Shown: positions 23,509-34,161 of the stretch, piece by piece
Position numbering within the stretch: position 1 is the stretch's first letter
Layout of the letters: each line of letters starts with the position of its first letter
NCBI GenBank assembly: GCA_031213475.1
Contig: JARUPZ010000021.1
Coordinates: 2,155,501-2,219,500, forward strand
DNA: 64,000 nucleotides
Direction: 5' to 3'
Origin: Nereocystis luetkeana
Taxonomy: Eukaryota > Sar > Phaeophyceae > Laminariales > Laminariaceae
Position numbers and translations under genes: made by a program
The notes under the pieces: model-generated
What the model saw: the letters and a program-made list of their open reading frames with translations, nothing else
What the model was told of the DNA's origin: nothing
Database searches by the model: none

Positions 23509-23622
23509 ACTACGGGGGACTATATTAAATACCAGGTAGGACCTACGGTACACCCAAAAGCCTACACATTTCGCTATTTTTACTAACAATATTTGGTCCT
23601 GTATACAATGGTCCCCCGTAAT
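23509..23622 (+). mobile_element. MITE family A, copy 4, carrying a TACCAGGTA insertion
   Basis: Family A element in array II with right end CCCCCGTAATA. Where other copies read TTAAATAGGACC, this one reads TTAAATACCAGGTAGGACC: 7 extra bases that create TACCAGGTA at 23,530-23,538 by duplicating TA around CCAGG. Confidence 0.9.
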
Positions 23623-25215
23623 ACGAAAAATACCATGGGGCAAGAGTCACGAGTCTTTCCACAGGGTAACCAATAGTGTTTTACCTTGGAATATCATGGG
23701 TTTCCCCTTGTGGTACCCCCTGTTGTGCCCCACGGGACATCCAACTCAAGCGCCACATCACCCATCCATACGTTGAATGCCCCATGATGCATGCCATGGA
23801 CCAACTCATCATGGTTCACTATGGAACGGCCGCTTCTCCTAATCGGAATTTTCTTTTCCGATGAGAGCGATAACCGAAACTACTGGGTGATGTTTTGTTA
23901 GAGTAGAGATGTGTTCCCCTCAGAGTCGAAAAATCACCTGTACAAAATCTCCATTATCAGTGACAGCCGTCGATGAAAAACGTAAAAAAACAGTGTCAGC
24001 ATTGGTTATGGGCTATCCCACGAGCTGGTGTTCCTTGAGGTTTGCCGCGATTCTCACGAGGTGCCCCGTGAAAGGCCCTTTGAGCGATGGGGTATTCGGT
24101 CGTTCGCACCTTGGGACGACACACGAACCTACCCATGGAACATCCACTACCATCCGTGGTGCACCCCGTGATACATACCATGGGGTATGATACATACATG
24201 GAGAATCCCACGGTGCATGTGTGGTACATCTCATGGGGTATAAAATGGTAGAGTGCGCCCCGCGAAGTGACTCATGGAGTATGCCATGGATTATGCCACG
24301 CATGGGATATGCCGTGATGGTGTACCCCATGGGGCATCCCATCGTGCACCTCGTGGTATATGCCATGTGGTATACAATGGTAGAGTGCGCCCCGCGGAGT
24401 GGCCCATGGGGTATGCCATGAATGATGCCACGAGGTGGCGTCCCATGGGGTACGCCGTGATGGTATACCCCACGGGTCATCCCATGGTGCACCCCATTGT
24501 ACACCCCATGGAGCATACAATGGTAGCCTGCGCCCCGTGGAGTGGCTCATGCGGTATGCCATGTAGCATACCACGGGGTGGTGTCCCATGGGGCATGCCG
24601 TCATGTCTCACTAGGTATGGTGTGCCCCGCGAAGTGATCCATGGGGTGTGCCACGGGATGGTGCTTCATGGGGTAAGCCGTAGTGTCTCACCACTGTAGG
24701 CACAATGTTCCCCACGGAGTGACCCATGGGGTATGTCATGGGCTATGCCATGGGCTATGCCACGGAGTGATGCCCAACGGGATATGATGTCGTGTCCGAC
24801 GAGACTCCCCGCTGAGGCAATCTGCGCCATGGGGTATGCCATCGATTGCATCACGGGATGAACCGTTAGGAAACCCACCACGGGATGACCCACGAGACCA
24901 ATCAATGGGATAAACACTCCTCCCATCGTGCACTCCATGGGTCATGTCGTGATGAAACCCATGGTATATTCCACGGAGGTTTGTTATGGTATAGTGCACC
25001 CTGTGGCTTTCCCCGTGGGGTATGCCGCTAGGTATGCCACGGAGTGCTCCTTGGGGACCCATGGGGTGGCCCATGGGTCCTTCCGTGTAGGATGCCCTAT
25101 CGGGCGCCCCGTGGTACACCATTGGACAGCCCTCGGGGCTGGATTGTCACGGACTGGCCTTGGATTGGTCCATGGGGGGACATGTGTGGGTTGCCCCATG
25201 GCTGACCATGGGGGG

Positions 25216-25821
25216 GGCATCCCCTGAGAAGTAAAACACTAAATATTATATCTTGTTTTTTTCTTCCCATTTATTTGTCTTCGCCCTTGTTTTCTTTCTC
25301 CCTTTGCTTGCACTAGTCGCAACTCAGATCCGGGGCCACACAGCAGGCTCTCCTCGCCCCTCCTCACCCACGGTACGTGCCTTGGAAGGCATTTTTATCG
25401 CGAGAAGGGTTCGGCACGTTCTTCCCTCGTCGGCTCGCGTCGATGCTGACACGTAGCTCACCGTACTTCACTGTCTCTTCAGTAGCTCAAGCCATTGATT
25501 TGTTTATTGCCACCAACCACCTCCACTGTGCCGCTATGGAATGTCGTGCAGGATCTGTATACTTCAGCTTCAACCCAGGAAACATGCCCTGGACCACTCA
25601 GGTCGTACAGGTACGGCCTCTCACCGGAAACGCAAGCTGTAGGTCGTGCAGATTGGGGATGCATGTACCTTGAACAATCTATTAGTAGTTCATGATGCAC
25701 TGCTGTATATAACAACCCATGATCTGTCCGCGGTGTGAAACGCTCCCTTTACCCAATCATCACAAATTCGTCGTGGCCTACGTATGACCGGTGCTGCGGT
25801 AGGGGTACATAGCACCTAATT
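25216..25821. repeat. Dispersed GCAGGATCTG repeat and flanks
   Basis: The part at 25,540-25,740 (GTGCAGGATCTGTATACTTC, CAACCCAGGAAACATGCC, GATCTGTCCGCGGTGTGAAAC) matches the families at 17,930, 38,860-38,960 and 58,300. The open frame crossing it is therefore repeat sequence rather than an exon. The left half is unrecognised. Confidence 0.5.
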
Positions 25822-26075
25822 TTGCCTTCTGAAGGTCAGGCTCGCTTGACCTTAAGGAGTTCTACACTATCGCTAAGTGAAAAAATATTTCGAGAAAAAG
25901 GTATAGGTGAAACCCGATTAACTATTCTAACGCATATTGTATATCCTAGGTATATCACGAATCACGTACAAAATCACCGAAGGGGTTCCATCGATATTGG
26001 GCTAAGGAGCTCGGGCGGTCTGAAACATTTAGGCCATTTTGGAGTATCTTCCAAGGAAGTGCACCTTTGGACCCG

Positions 26076-26312
26076 TTGTACGATAGAGGTAACACATTTC
26101 CGCTATTTTTTTTCTGAATGACGGGGTTCCTGGACCCCAAGTCGTCGGAGTGTCAATCTTGATTTCGAAAAAAACGTTTTGTAGACTCGGGCCATGGAAT
26201 TTTTCGCCGCGATGCAATTTTATTTTTGCTGAAGTAAGTGTTCGGGTGAGGTATGGAGCTCCTTACGTGAGGAGCCTCAGAAAAAGTAGCGTGAACCTCT
26301 ATCGTAGAACGC
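26076..26312 (-). mobile_element. MITE family C, copy 2
   Basis: Reverse orientation relative to 6,570. The left end has GTACGATAGAGGT and the right end ACCTCTATCGTAGAACGC, with the internal GGAGCTCCTTACGTGAGGAG inverted motif. The preceding 25,822-26,075 (TTGACCTTAAGGAGTTCTAC, AAAAATATTTCGAG) carries further C-family words, perhaps an older nested copy. Confidence 0.8.
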
Positions 26313-26699
26313 CTCTTTGTACTACTTTGTAAAGTTCTATTAATAGATATTTTACGGAAATAAATGGTCGAAGTCGGGAATCGATAACATCATTTGGGTT
26401 TCGAGGCTGCTGCGTGGTATTATTGGCATGTTGTTGATGTTGTGTGGGTATTTCTTTTTCGCGCAATTTCTTGGTTGAGGGATTTATGTAATGGTCTAGG
26501 TTTATTTTATGGTGAAGGCTCAAATATACTGTGAAGCTGACTTTTACCCCTACGTATCGTGGCGCGCCAATAGTGGAACAGAACTCCTACGAATTTGGAT
26601 ACAGGAGTAGTTCCTCAAGTGAGGCGCCTACGCCGGCCAGAAAAAAAGCCTATGTCCAAAGCATGCTGCACAGTGTGTACATACCCCTAACCGTGTATA
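26313..26699. other. Unannotated stretch with one C-family word
   Basis: GTAGTTCCTCAAGTGAGGCG near 26,607 repeats the internal motif of family C. No exon supported. Confidence 0.35.
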
Positions 26700-26815
26700 G
26701 CACTGCCGCGGCATGCCACGACACTCCCCGACATGCCGTGACATGCCGCAGAATGTCGCGGCAGTGTCCGCGGCATGTCGCGACATGTCGTGGGCGGTGC
26801 CACGAGAAGGTCAGA
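26700..26815. repeat. Palindromic CATGCCGCGACATG array
   Basis: About ten degenerate units of GACATGCCGCGGC type, 10-14 bp apart, similar in style to the CATG arrays. Confidence 0.6.
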
Positions 26816-26848
26816 CAATGTGCATCATACCATACACCTCTGTCTCAC

Positions 26849-27079
26849 CTCGAAGCTGTGCGAGGCTCCGTTGGAGAGCGTTTCCCAGTCCGTCCACCCT
26901 TCCGCCACCCGCTCCATCCCGCACACCGACGAGAACATGCAGTCAGAGTTGTTCATCAGGGACACTCCGTCGGTGGGCGTGGTGCAACCGTGAGGGCCTC
27001 CCCCCGAGCCCTCCGTACCGGTGTAAAGGCTGCTCCAGTACAAGCGGTAGCTTGAGCTTGAGTTTCCTGGTCCGGTCTT
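26849..27079 (-). CDS. Candidate internal exon, extracellular Cys-containing segment
   Basis: On the minus strand, the frame from 27,079 (acceptor CTTGCGAG after a T/C-rich stretch) to 26,849 (donor GTGAGA) is 231 bases, 77 codons, phase 0 to 0. It encodes YRLYWSSLYTGTEGSGGG, CTTPTDGVSLMNNSDCMF, SVCGMERVAEGWTDWETL and ends ASHSFE. Third positions favour G/C and three cysteines are present. No family recognised. The acceptor choice is uncertain by tens of bases. Likely part of the same secreted or surface protein as the other minus-strand exons. Confidence 0.5.
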
Positions 27080-27468
27080 CTCGCAAGCACGGAAGCAAGC
27101 GGATGGCGCACGTGCGGTAATGGGAGGACGCCACGGACGGTGGAGGGGGAGGAGGCAGGTTTCGGGCTACTTTATTTCGAGTTGCGAAGGCGTGCTGTGG
27201 CAGGAAAAGAGCACCCAATTAGTCTGAGCTTCCTCTCTGGTCACAAACGTACGACACGGAGATAGTACATAGTAGTAGATGCACGCAACCGATAAAAATA
27301 ATATGTTGTGAGACACCTATATTCAAAATAATAAGGATGTGCAACCCGACGACGAATTTTTTCACGGGCCTACGGTACGCATATACAAGCAAGGGTACAC
27401 GCACAAAAAGGAAAACGGTGAGATACCGAGATACCCCGCTTATTTCTTTTTTTTATCCCAGACAGGGC
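27080..27468. other. Unannotated stretch before LINE copy A
   Basis: No supported feature. Confidence 0.3.
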
Positions 27469-27845
27469 GGGGGGGGGCGAACTCATTTGTTGCTTGCCTT
27501 AGTCATTTGATCATTGACCACGCATCCCTTTCGGGACGGAGCACCGTTCCTACTCCTAATAGAGACACCTCCAACAATTGGGCGCTCATTACGTTGTTTC
27601 CATGTAATACATAGAAACTTTTTGCTAATCTCATCCCCTTCTTCCTGTTTGACCGCCTGTGGCCACCATCTATCTCCTAGGATAGCGATCGTTTTCTCGC
27701 TGCTATCTAGTGTGTCAAACTCCTCCCTGTCACATTCTTCTATTTCCCTCATCTCCTCTTCTAACACATCCCGTTCCTCCTTGTATATTTCACATTCTCC
27801 TACTAAGTGAGTTCTACTCTCTATCGCTTTGCCACACGGGCACAT

Positions 27846-29291
27846 CTATACATCTATTTCCTCCTCCTCCCGGCTACTGGTATACCTCTTTCTTCTTTCT
27901 GGCAAGTCCAGGTCACCTACACGAAACCGCAGCTTCAGCGTTTCCGCGAAGTCCATTGGGCCGTGCAGAGATGTTTTCATTCCTATTCCTTCCCTCAATC
28001 TCCCGTATATCTCTAGGTGTTTTTCCGATTCCACCTTGTTTCGTAGCGCTAGCCTTTCCCTTCTTTCTATCCTTTCTTCTACTTCTGCCTTGTACTTCCC
28101 AAACTTCCCGGCGAACATCACCTCTTCTTGGTTTCCCCCTATATCCTTCCATACTTTCTCAACTACGCTATCCCACCTTATTCCAGTTCGCCCTTTTGTT
28201 ACTTTCTCCCATATAGCTTTATCAACTATGGCCGGTAACCTCTTATTTGGCATGTTCCTTACTTTATATTGCCATTTCAACTTTCTCATATCCCTGTTTG
28301 TCTTGAGTGGGTGTATTCCCAGGTCTGCTCTTAATACTGTATTACTAGTCGTACTTGAGCATCTTAGGAATTTTGTAGCTGCTGTCATATGTTGTACTGT
28401 TTCCAACTGTTTTACGAGTTTCGCATTCCCTTCCCATGCTTCTCCTGCATATTCTAGCTTTGGTACTATCACATTGATCAGGATACATCTCTTAATCCTG
28501 GTGTCAAGGTGCGAGTCTGTAAGGATCGCATCCATCTTGCCTATGTGTGGTTTACCCTTTCTTATTACTTTTGCTATATGTGTATCCCAAGAGCAGTCTT
28601 TTGAGATCCCTACGCCAAGGTACGTATACTGGTCTACGATCGGCAATTCATCTTCTCCCCACTTCCAACTGGAATTCATCGGGTTCACCTTATCTTCGTT
28701 ACAAACAACTACTGCGCATTTCTTGACGTTCGCCGTCACCCTCCATTTCCTAGTGTATTCTAGCGCGTTCTCTATTTGTTTCTGCAATCCTTCGGGTGTT
28801 TCTGATATCCCCACGAAGTCATCAGCAAACATCAATCCCGACACTGTATCTTCCCCTACCGTGACTCCCTGCCTTGCTGCTTCAACTGCTACTATCAGGT
28901 CGTTACTATATATCTTGAATAGGTTGGGTGATAGCGTACATCCCTGTGCAACTCCTTGTAAAATATCAACATACTTCGATATTTCCCCGTCCAGCATCAC
29001 AGCACTTCTCGCACATTCCGTCATCTTTTTCATCATTCTCCACATCTTTCCTCTGATTCCTATTTCCCATAGTTTTTTCCTCGATCCATTTCTCCATACT
29101 GTGTCGTAGGCCTTCTGTGCATCTATTAATAGAAAGAAACAGTACGTTGTTAGTCCCGCGTCTTTCCTACCTTGGATTATCTTACCTAGAGTGTACACAT
29201 GGTCTACGCAGCTACGGTTTGGCCTAAACCCTGCTTGCCCTTCGCTTATTTTGTCTTCCTTCTCCATCATCAATCCCATTCTATCGTTCAA
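27846..29291 (-). CDS. LINE copy A reverse transcriptase segment
   Basis: Open for about 480 codons. Contains the RT fingers and palm motifs named for the element, including FADD, the catalytic Asp pair of non-LTR RTs (usually F/YADD). The C-terminal part (YTSSREEEEIDV) ends at a stop directly before the zinc-finger segment, which is open in the same frame. Reverse transcribes the element RNA at the nicked target in the usual target-primed mechanism. Over 95% alike by eye to the copy B product. Not a host gene. Confidence 0.9.
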   Translation of the reverse strand: MNDRMGLMMEKEDKISEGQAGFRPNRSCVDHVYTLGKIIQGRKDAGLTTYCFFLLIDAQKAYDTVWRNGSRKKLWEIGIRGKMWRMMKKMTECARSAVMLDGEISKYVDILQGVAQGCTLSPNLFKIYSNDLIVAVEAARQGVTVGEDTVSGLMFADDFVGISETPEGLQKQIENALEYTRKWRVTANVKKCAVVVCNEDKVNPMNSSWKWGEDELPIVDQYTYLGVGISKDCSWDTHIAKVIRKGKPHIGKMDAILTDSHLDTRIKRCILINVIVPKLEYAGEAWEGNAKLVKQLETVQHMTAATKFLRCSSTTSNTVLRADLGIHPLKTNRDMRKLKWQYKVRNMPNKRLPAIVDKAIWEKVTKGRTGIRWDSVVEKVWKDIGGNQEEVMFAGKFGKYKAEVEERIERRERLALRNKVESEKHLEIYGRLREGIGMKTSLHGPMDFAETLKLRFRVGDLDLPERRKRYTSSREEEEIDV

Positions 29292-29951
29292 AATCTTACA
29301 AAATGCTTTGCCTGCTGTGCTTAGCAGCGGTATCCCTCCATAGTTTCACGGGTCAGCCATATCTCCTTTCTTGAATAAGTTTACTACTACTCCTTCTCTC
29401 CACCTCCTAGGTGCGTGCTCGTTTTCCGTATCCAGCTACACAAGATAACCAGCATGGTAAGTAAGCGTTCCTTCTGCCCCGTACTTCATAAATTCATTCA
29501 CTATTTGGTCTGCCCCTGCTTCTTTTCTATTCTCAAGTTTAGCTACACATTTTTTTACCTCTTCCGTTTTGTGAACTCTCTCTGTAACCCTTCCGAACCA
29601 CTGTCTTCCCTTTCTGATGCATCTACGTTCGCCTCTGCCCCCGCGTTGATTTCCTTCTCGAATTCTGCGTCGAACGTTTCGTTGGCTGTGGGTGTTCCTA
29701 GCTTATTACGGCAATGCTCGACAAGTACTTCCCCTTTTCCCTTCGAACTACTAACCATTTTACCGTTCTGTGCTCTTAAGGTAGCTATTCCCGTGTCAGC
29801 CTCTCCTGCTTGTTTGCCCAGTATCCCTTTTATCCCTACCCACATCTGCTTCATCCCGCCCTCAAAGTCTTCATTCGTTTTATTTACTACGTCTTTCCAT
29901 ATCCCTTTCTTCTTCTTCTCTACCATCTCTTTTACTTTCTTTCTAGCTACA

Positions 29952-30740
29952 TCATATTCCTCCCATCCTGTCGTAGTTTTGCTCGATGTATACCTTGCGT
30001 GTGCCTTTCTCCGTACTGTTATTAGCCTCTTTCACTTCTTCATCCCACCATTTTACTGCTCTGTTGCATACTATCAACTTTTCCCCTTTTACTTTACCTG
30101 CTGTGGTCTTGACCAACTTCTCCCATCCTTCTATTATCCTAGCTCCTGCAACATCCCTCTCTATATCGTTCCTTGTTGTACCTATTCTTTCCAATAACTC
30201 GGAAAATTGCTCTGCATTTTTGACCATCTCTTCTCGGAACTCTTCCCGTTTCTCTTCTACTTCTAGTTTATCTATTCTCCATCTGTGTAATTTCCTACCT
30301 CGTCTTTGTTTGATAACTCTTGTCTGTCGGCTGTCTATCCATATTAGACAGTGATCCGTAGTTCCTGCGTCCGCTGCGCATACATGTAGTTCTGTTTCCT
30401 TCCCACTTCCGTTTTCTACTACTACAAAATCCAGGATAGAGCTTTCTCCTTTTTGTATGCACTGTCTAGTCCATTCCGGTTCTGCCTCTTTTACTCTGTC
30501 GTTCAACGTCTTCATCTCGTTGTGTATGAGGAACTTCAACATCTCTTCCCCATTCTTATTTTTTGTTACTTCCCCATACTGTCCAATGCTCTCATTCAGT
30601 TTGCTTGCCTTCCCAATTCTTGAATTAAAATCTCCCACTAGTACTACTTCTCCTTGCCTTTTATACTTCTGTACATCTACTGCTACTCCTCCGAACTTCC
30701 TCTGTATATCTTTTATCGTATTCTTCGACTCTCGGGGCAT
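29952..30740 (-). CDS. LINE copy A endonuclease C-terminal part and linker
   Basis: Open for about 260 codons with VVLVGDFNSRIGK and ADAGTTDHCLIW, matching the GDFN and (S/T)DH motifs of AP-like endonucleases. The N-terminal half with the metal-binding IQESWE lies in a separate open stretch at 30,852-31,037, so the domain is interrupted. This enzyme would nick the target. Given the flanks it may recognise poly(C). Confidence 0.8.
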   Translation of the reverse strand: MPRESKNTIKDIQRKFGGVAVDVQKYKRQGEVVLVGDFNSRIGKASKLNESIGQYGEVTKNKNGEEMLKFLIHNEMKTLNDRVKEAEPEWTRQCIQKGESSILDFVVVENGSGKETELHVCAADAGTTDHCLIWIDSRQTRVIKQRRGRKLHRWRIDKLEVEEKREEFREEMVKNAEQFSELLERIGTTRNDIERDVAGARIIEGWEKLVKTTAGKVKGEKLIVCNRAVKWWDEEVKEANNSTEKGTRKVYIEQNYDRMGGI

Positions 30741-31444
30741 ATAGATGTTTCCTAAGAAGTGATCTTTCGCTCCCCGCTCCCCTGGTATCTTAATCCATAT
30801 GCTTTCGTCGAAGTTAGTGTCTTTGGTCTCCTCTATTATGTCACACAGGTATTATTTGACTAGGAACCCCACGCCCCCCGACCTCCTATTCTTGCTATTC
30901 TGTCCCTTCCTCTTCTTCCCTATCCATGCGTACTCTCCAACTTTGCATCCTATCTCCCCCCCCTCTTTCTCCCATGACTCTTGAATTCCAACTATGTCTA
31001 GGTCGCGCTTACTTGATTGTTCGGCAATTTCGATCAATTAGCGCTCTTCCGTGGCGAACCCACATACGTTCCATGATCCTATTCTCAGCCTATTTTCCTT
31101 TTCACTATCCGCTCTAGTCTTACCTGTTCCTTCTCCGTGGTCGCTATGAGTATTTCTGTCATCTCTTCTTTGAGTATTTTCTTTCCATTTCCGTTTCTGT
31201 TTTCGTCTTCTTGTTCTACGCCCCTATGTTTCTCCCCCATTCCCTGTGAGCCACTTGCTGTTTCCTGCCTCCCCTTACCTTCGTTCACCCTAGGACTACG
31301 TCTTAGTTTCGCTATTCCATTAGCTATACATACTCTCCATCCAAGTCTTCTAACCCATGCCGACACTTTTTCGGTCTCTATTCTCTGCCACTCCATGCTC
31401 GCTTTCGGCTTTATTTAGCGTGACTCGAATGTGGGGGGGGGGGT

Positions 31445-31993
31445 ATACTAAAACCAAGTGAACAAGACTGAAAAACAAAAACGTGTTTAGCTTGTGATGA
31501 TCCCCCACGTCATGACCTAGACATTTTAAGGTATTAATAGACATATTCCCGACCTTTGCATTTACCCAGCCCATCATCTTGTTGCCGGAACACGGGTACA
31601 ATCTGCTTGCAAGCTCTATTATTATTGATAGCACATACATGTATCGTGGGTTGGATCTGTGGTGTGTGAAGATTCTTCTGCACAACGACCTCTAGCAACG
31701 GCAGGCTGGGACGTAAATGTTCTACAGGTAGATCGTGATTGGTCCGGAATGTGAATGGTTGAGGATGTCCGCCAATCAGAGAGAAAGAAACCCGTCTCCC
31801 ATACCAACACCTGCAGCAGTATGGCTCAAGCATGCTGCGAAAGCACGGCACGCATGGGGACGTACTACTACCACCGCTGTACGTATTTCTCCCTTTTCCA
31901 TGCCCGCGCTTGCCTCGAAGATTAATAGTGTGGATTGATTAGGGCAGCCATTACTTCATCTTAATAATAGGTGTTGATTGAAGCTCTTGCCTA
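31445..31993. other. Unannotated stretch with a weak minus-strand exon candidate
   Basis: A minus frame from about 31,825 to a stop at 31,534 follows an acceptor-like CTGCTGCAG and encodes an ordinary-looking peptide (HPQPFTFRTNHDLPVEHL, INNNRACKQIVPVFRQQD). A second frame is open over part of it, so the evidence is weak. No family recognised. Confidence 0.25.
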
Positions 31994-32112
31994 CTATTAC
32001 GGGGGACCACAGTAAACAGGATCAAACATGGTTATGTAGTAAAGTTAGGGAAACATATGATAGGTTTTTCGCGTGTTTCGTAGGTCCTATTCACTATGGT
32101 GCGCCCCATAAT
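31994..32112 (-). mobile_element. MITE family A, copy 5
   Basis: Ends CTATTACGGGGGACCA and TGGTGCGCCCCATAATA. The right arm has mutated. TA flanks TTACGG on the left and lies right of CATAA. Interior in reverse orientation. Confidence 0.8.
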
Positions 32113-32396
32113 AATGAAAAGTCATTGATTAAAGCGATTTCCAACTACTGTACGTACAGGTAGGTATTGCCGATTGAACCTCTTACACGTATAGTAGGCG
32201 TTGATTGAAGCTCTTGTCTCCCACTGACACGTACCGGTACCAGGTACCGATTTAATTAGGCTCTTAACTCGGTTCATTACAGGTACAATAAATAATGGTG
32301 GAAGCTATCACAATACCTTATTATGTTCTCTTAGTTAGGTTGAACCTCTTGAATCCCCTCCCCGGCAGTGGTATAGGTAGACACTGAAAACCCTAC
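32113..32396. other. Short unannotated stretch
   Basis: Would be intron downstream of the exon at 32,397. Contains TACCAGGTA at 32,238-32,246 and repeated TTGATTGAAGCTCTTG words. Confidence 0.35.
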
Positions 32397-32567
32397 CTCG
32401 GAGGCATTGATTGAAACTGCGGCCGTGGATGAGGTGGGCATGGTCGCCTTAAGGATCCCGCCGCCACCGGGAACAGGGGTGTCGACCAAGGTGTTGTACG
32501 TGGCGATGTCGTAGGTGGTAGTCTCGGAATCGTTTCCGGCCGTTACGAAGACCGCATATTCGCTTGC
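32397..32567 (-). CDS. Candidate internal exon, extracellular beta-rich segment
   Basis: On the minus strand, the acceptor follows a C-rich pyrimidine tract (the 14-bp run at 32,575-32,588) and ends AAACAAG. The donor GTAGGG follows 32,397. The exon is 171 bases, 57 codons, phase 0 to 0. It reads ASEYAVFVTAGNDSETTT, YDIATYNTLVDTPVPGGGG, ILKATMPTSSTAAVSINASE, rich in Thr/Ser with NDS and NAS glycosylation-type sites. This is a typical ectodomain composition with strong GC3. No family named. A homopolymer of the kind used by the LINE/SINE pair serves here as polypyrimidine tract. Confidence 0.55.
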
Positions 32568-32589
32568 CTTGTTTGGGGGGGGGGGGGGC

Positions 32590-33229
32590 GGGGAAAGCAG
32601 ATGTTTTTAGGTTCCCCAGGGCGGACGACACGAAAGAGTAACTAGCTTTTCACCAATTTGCTACAGACAGGCAGAATGTGCTCCTGTAGTAGTAGCTGCA
32701 CAACATGGCCGAAGTAGTTTTGGGAAGGGCAATCTCCTTGCTGCAGCAGGAGGCGTGATGTGGTAGGCTTAGGGCCAACCGCCTGAGGGGTGCGACAATA
32801 GGAGTATACCTTAAACTACTAGTAGCACTTTTTTTTTGTCTGGTGCTCCTAGCTCCATACCTTACCCCCGACAAAACTGAGATACACGCGACGACAAACA
32901 CATGTAGGCTTAGCCCGACGGTGCACAATCCAATGGCCTCGTATCGGTGCTACGTAACGAAACGTACTGCGCAACACAAATGGGATGCATGCCGGGTATG
33001 ATAAAGCAGTAGAAATCCCTCAGTTGGTGAGCTCCGCCCTTCAAAAATGTTTCGGTCAAAAAGTGCTGCAACCCTACTTGCAACCCCTATTTCGAACCCC
33101 TAATGGCAGCCCCCTGATCGCAAAGCTTAATTGCAATCCCTAATTACAATCCCTGGTGCATGCTACACGGTAGGTAGGGGTGAAGCGGGGCTTTTCTCGG
33201 GCTCCAGACTTGAGGAGCTCGCTATCCAT
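32590..33229. other. Unannotated stretch with CAACCCCTA-type array
   Basis: From 33,060 to 33,175, degenerate 10-14 bp units (TTGCAACCCCTAT, TTGCAATCCCTAA) run in tandem. C-family words (GTGAGCTCCGCCCTTC, TTTCGGTCAAAAAGTGCT) lie at 33,025-33,070 and 33,195-33,220, so an older family C copy may have been split. Rest unrecognised. Confidence 0.4.
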
Positions 33230-33253
33230 CCCCCCCCCCCCCAAAAAAAAAAA

Positions 33254-33361
33254 CAACTCTGCCTGCCTGGTCAGTGAAAACCCAACATGCTCCGTCCCGG
33301 CATTGTAGGGAGGCGAAGGTCTATGGTCATACGACTGCGGCCATGCATGATAATGAGTTTA
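33254..33361 (+). mobile_element. SINE-like element, truncated copy 2
   Basis: Only the sense 3' part is present (CTGCCTGGTCAGTGAAAACC to GGCCATGCATGATAATGAG). It has poly(C) on both sides: 33,230-33,242, followed by an A run, and 33,362-33,381. A truncated copy with poly(C) at its 5' junction supports insertion into a C tract. Confidence 0.8.
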
Positions 33362-33439
33362 CCCCCCCCCCCCCCCCCCCCACATACACACACAAAAACC
33401 CTCCCAAAACCTGAATTTTCAACAACAACAAAAAAGGTC

Positions 33440-33850
33440 AGCCCAACGAGCCATATGGCCTTAGGTCCATGTCAAGGTATTACCTACTGAGCTAAAGGGG
33501 TAATAGATCGATCGATTACCCAGCCCTAGGATTACCCAGCCCTAGGAAATCCTTACAACACTCTCCCCCCCTCCGAACGGCGGGATATCTGGGGCGTCAG
33601 TACCGTATAAGGCCATACGCTGAGCTACCCGCTTCGTTTCAACACTTACTTGGGGAATTAGGGAGATGTTTTGTGTTCATGGACGCACGCGCAACCAAGC
33701 ACTTCTGAAAAAGAAGTGTTCGAAGTGAGATTCGAACCCGTGTCCTCGACGACGTTAAATGTGAAGGTGTCACCTACCGAACTATTGGCCCTGGGGTAAA
33801 AGATCATTCGATTACCCAGCCCAGGGTTATCGATCGGTCTTTCACCCCTC
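33440..33850 (-). repeat. Cluster of tRNA-derived sequences
   Basis: On the minus strand, three tRNA-like A boxes occur: TAGCTCAGTAGGT near 33,486, TAGCTCAGCGTATGG near 33,622 and TAGTTCGGTAGGTGA near 33,790. A B box GGGTTCGAATCTC lies near 33,735. The first is followed downstream by TTTTTT. None folds into a complete cloverleaf by eye, so they are best read as tRNA pseudogenes or SINE heads. Confidence 0.45.
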
Positions 33851-33924
33851 GATCGATGTTTCACCCCTATATTTCAGTAGGCAATACCATCACCTGTATT
33901 CGGGGGGGGAAACGATATTGGGTA

Positions 33925-34161
33925 CGTAGTAGTTCCTCCGTTGAGGATCCCCGCTAGAGACAGTCAGAAAGCAAACAGCCAAAATGTGCTGTCCCTAAGT
34001 GCAAGCCCTATGTGCTGTAGCCGCAACCCCTGGCGCGTAAAGCACTCGCCGCCTAAACTTTCTGAGGATCGGCACTTGCGAAAGCTCCCATGCAAGCAAG
34101 TGGCCAACGACCGACTGTTAAGTGCCATAAAGAGCGTTGAGAGGCGTTCTACGATAGAGAA
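33925..34161 (-). mobile_element. MITE family C, copy 3 (decayed)
   Basis: Starts GTAGTTCCTCCGTTGAGGATCC and ends GCGTTCTACGATAGAG. The middle has AAAATGTGCTGTCCC, like other C relatives. The length is close to the two good copies. Confidence 0.55.

Larger units (their letters stand above)
20560..25215. repeat. CATG-palindrome array II (CATGGGGTATGC units)
   Basis: About 4.6 kb of degenerate units near 12 bp, for example three successive 12-bp steps at 24,726-24,765, with spacers GGTATGC, GGTACAC and their complements. Islands without the unit lie at 21,620-21,925, 23,509-23,622 (MITE A) and 23,830-24,060. The long open frame at 21,467-22,339 crosses array and island and has no protein character. 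Confidence 0.85.
27478..31430 (-). mobile_element. LINE copy A (non-LTR retrotransposon, 5' truncated)
   Basis: Minus-strand element of about 3.95 kb. In sense order it has a basic N-terminal segment, an AP-type endonuclease (IQESWEKE; GDFNS near 30,620-30,640; TDHCL near 30,350), a linker, a reverse transcriptase (GFRPNRSC, DAQKAYDTVW, GVAQGCTLSP, FADDFVG at about 28,811-28,829), a thumb and a C-terminal finger (CPCGKAIESRTHLVGEC). The frame is broken: the endonuclease region is split, and an in-frame stop precedes the finger where copy B has a Gln codon. The 5' end stops at GACTCGAA and joins an 11-bp poly(C) (31,433-31,443). The 3' end (AACAAATGAG) joins poly(C) at 27,469-27,477. Confidence 0.95.

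Noticed and set aside
25377-25673. Plus-strand exon with CAG/GTACGG donor
   Set aside because: The sequence matches a dispersed non-coding repeat also found at 17.9 and 58.4 kb.
27829-29109. Long plus-strand open frame of 426 codons
   Set aside because: It is the antisense of the LINE copy A reverse transcriptase, whose minus-strand frame carries the RT motifs. The same shadow occurs at 43,497-44,480.
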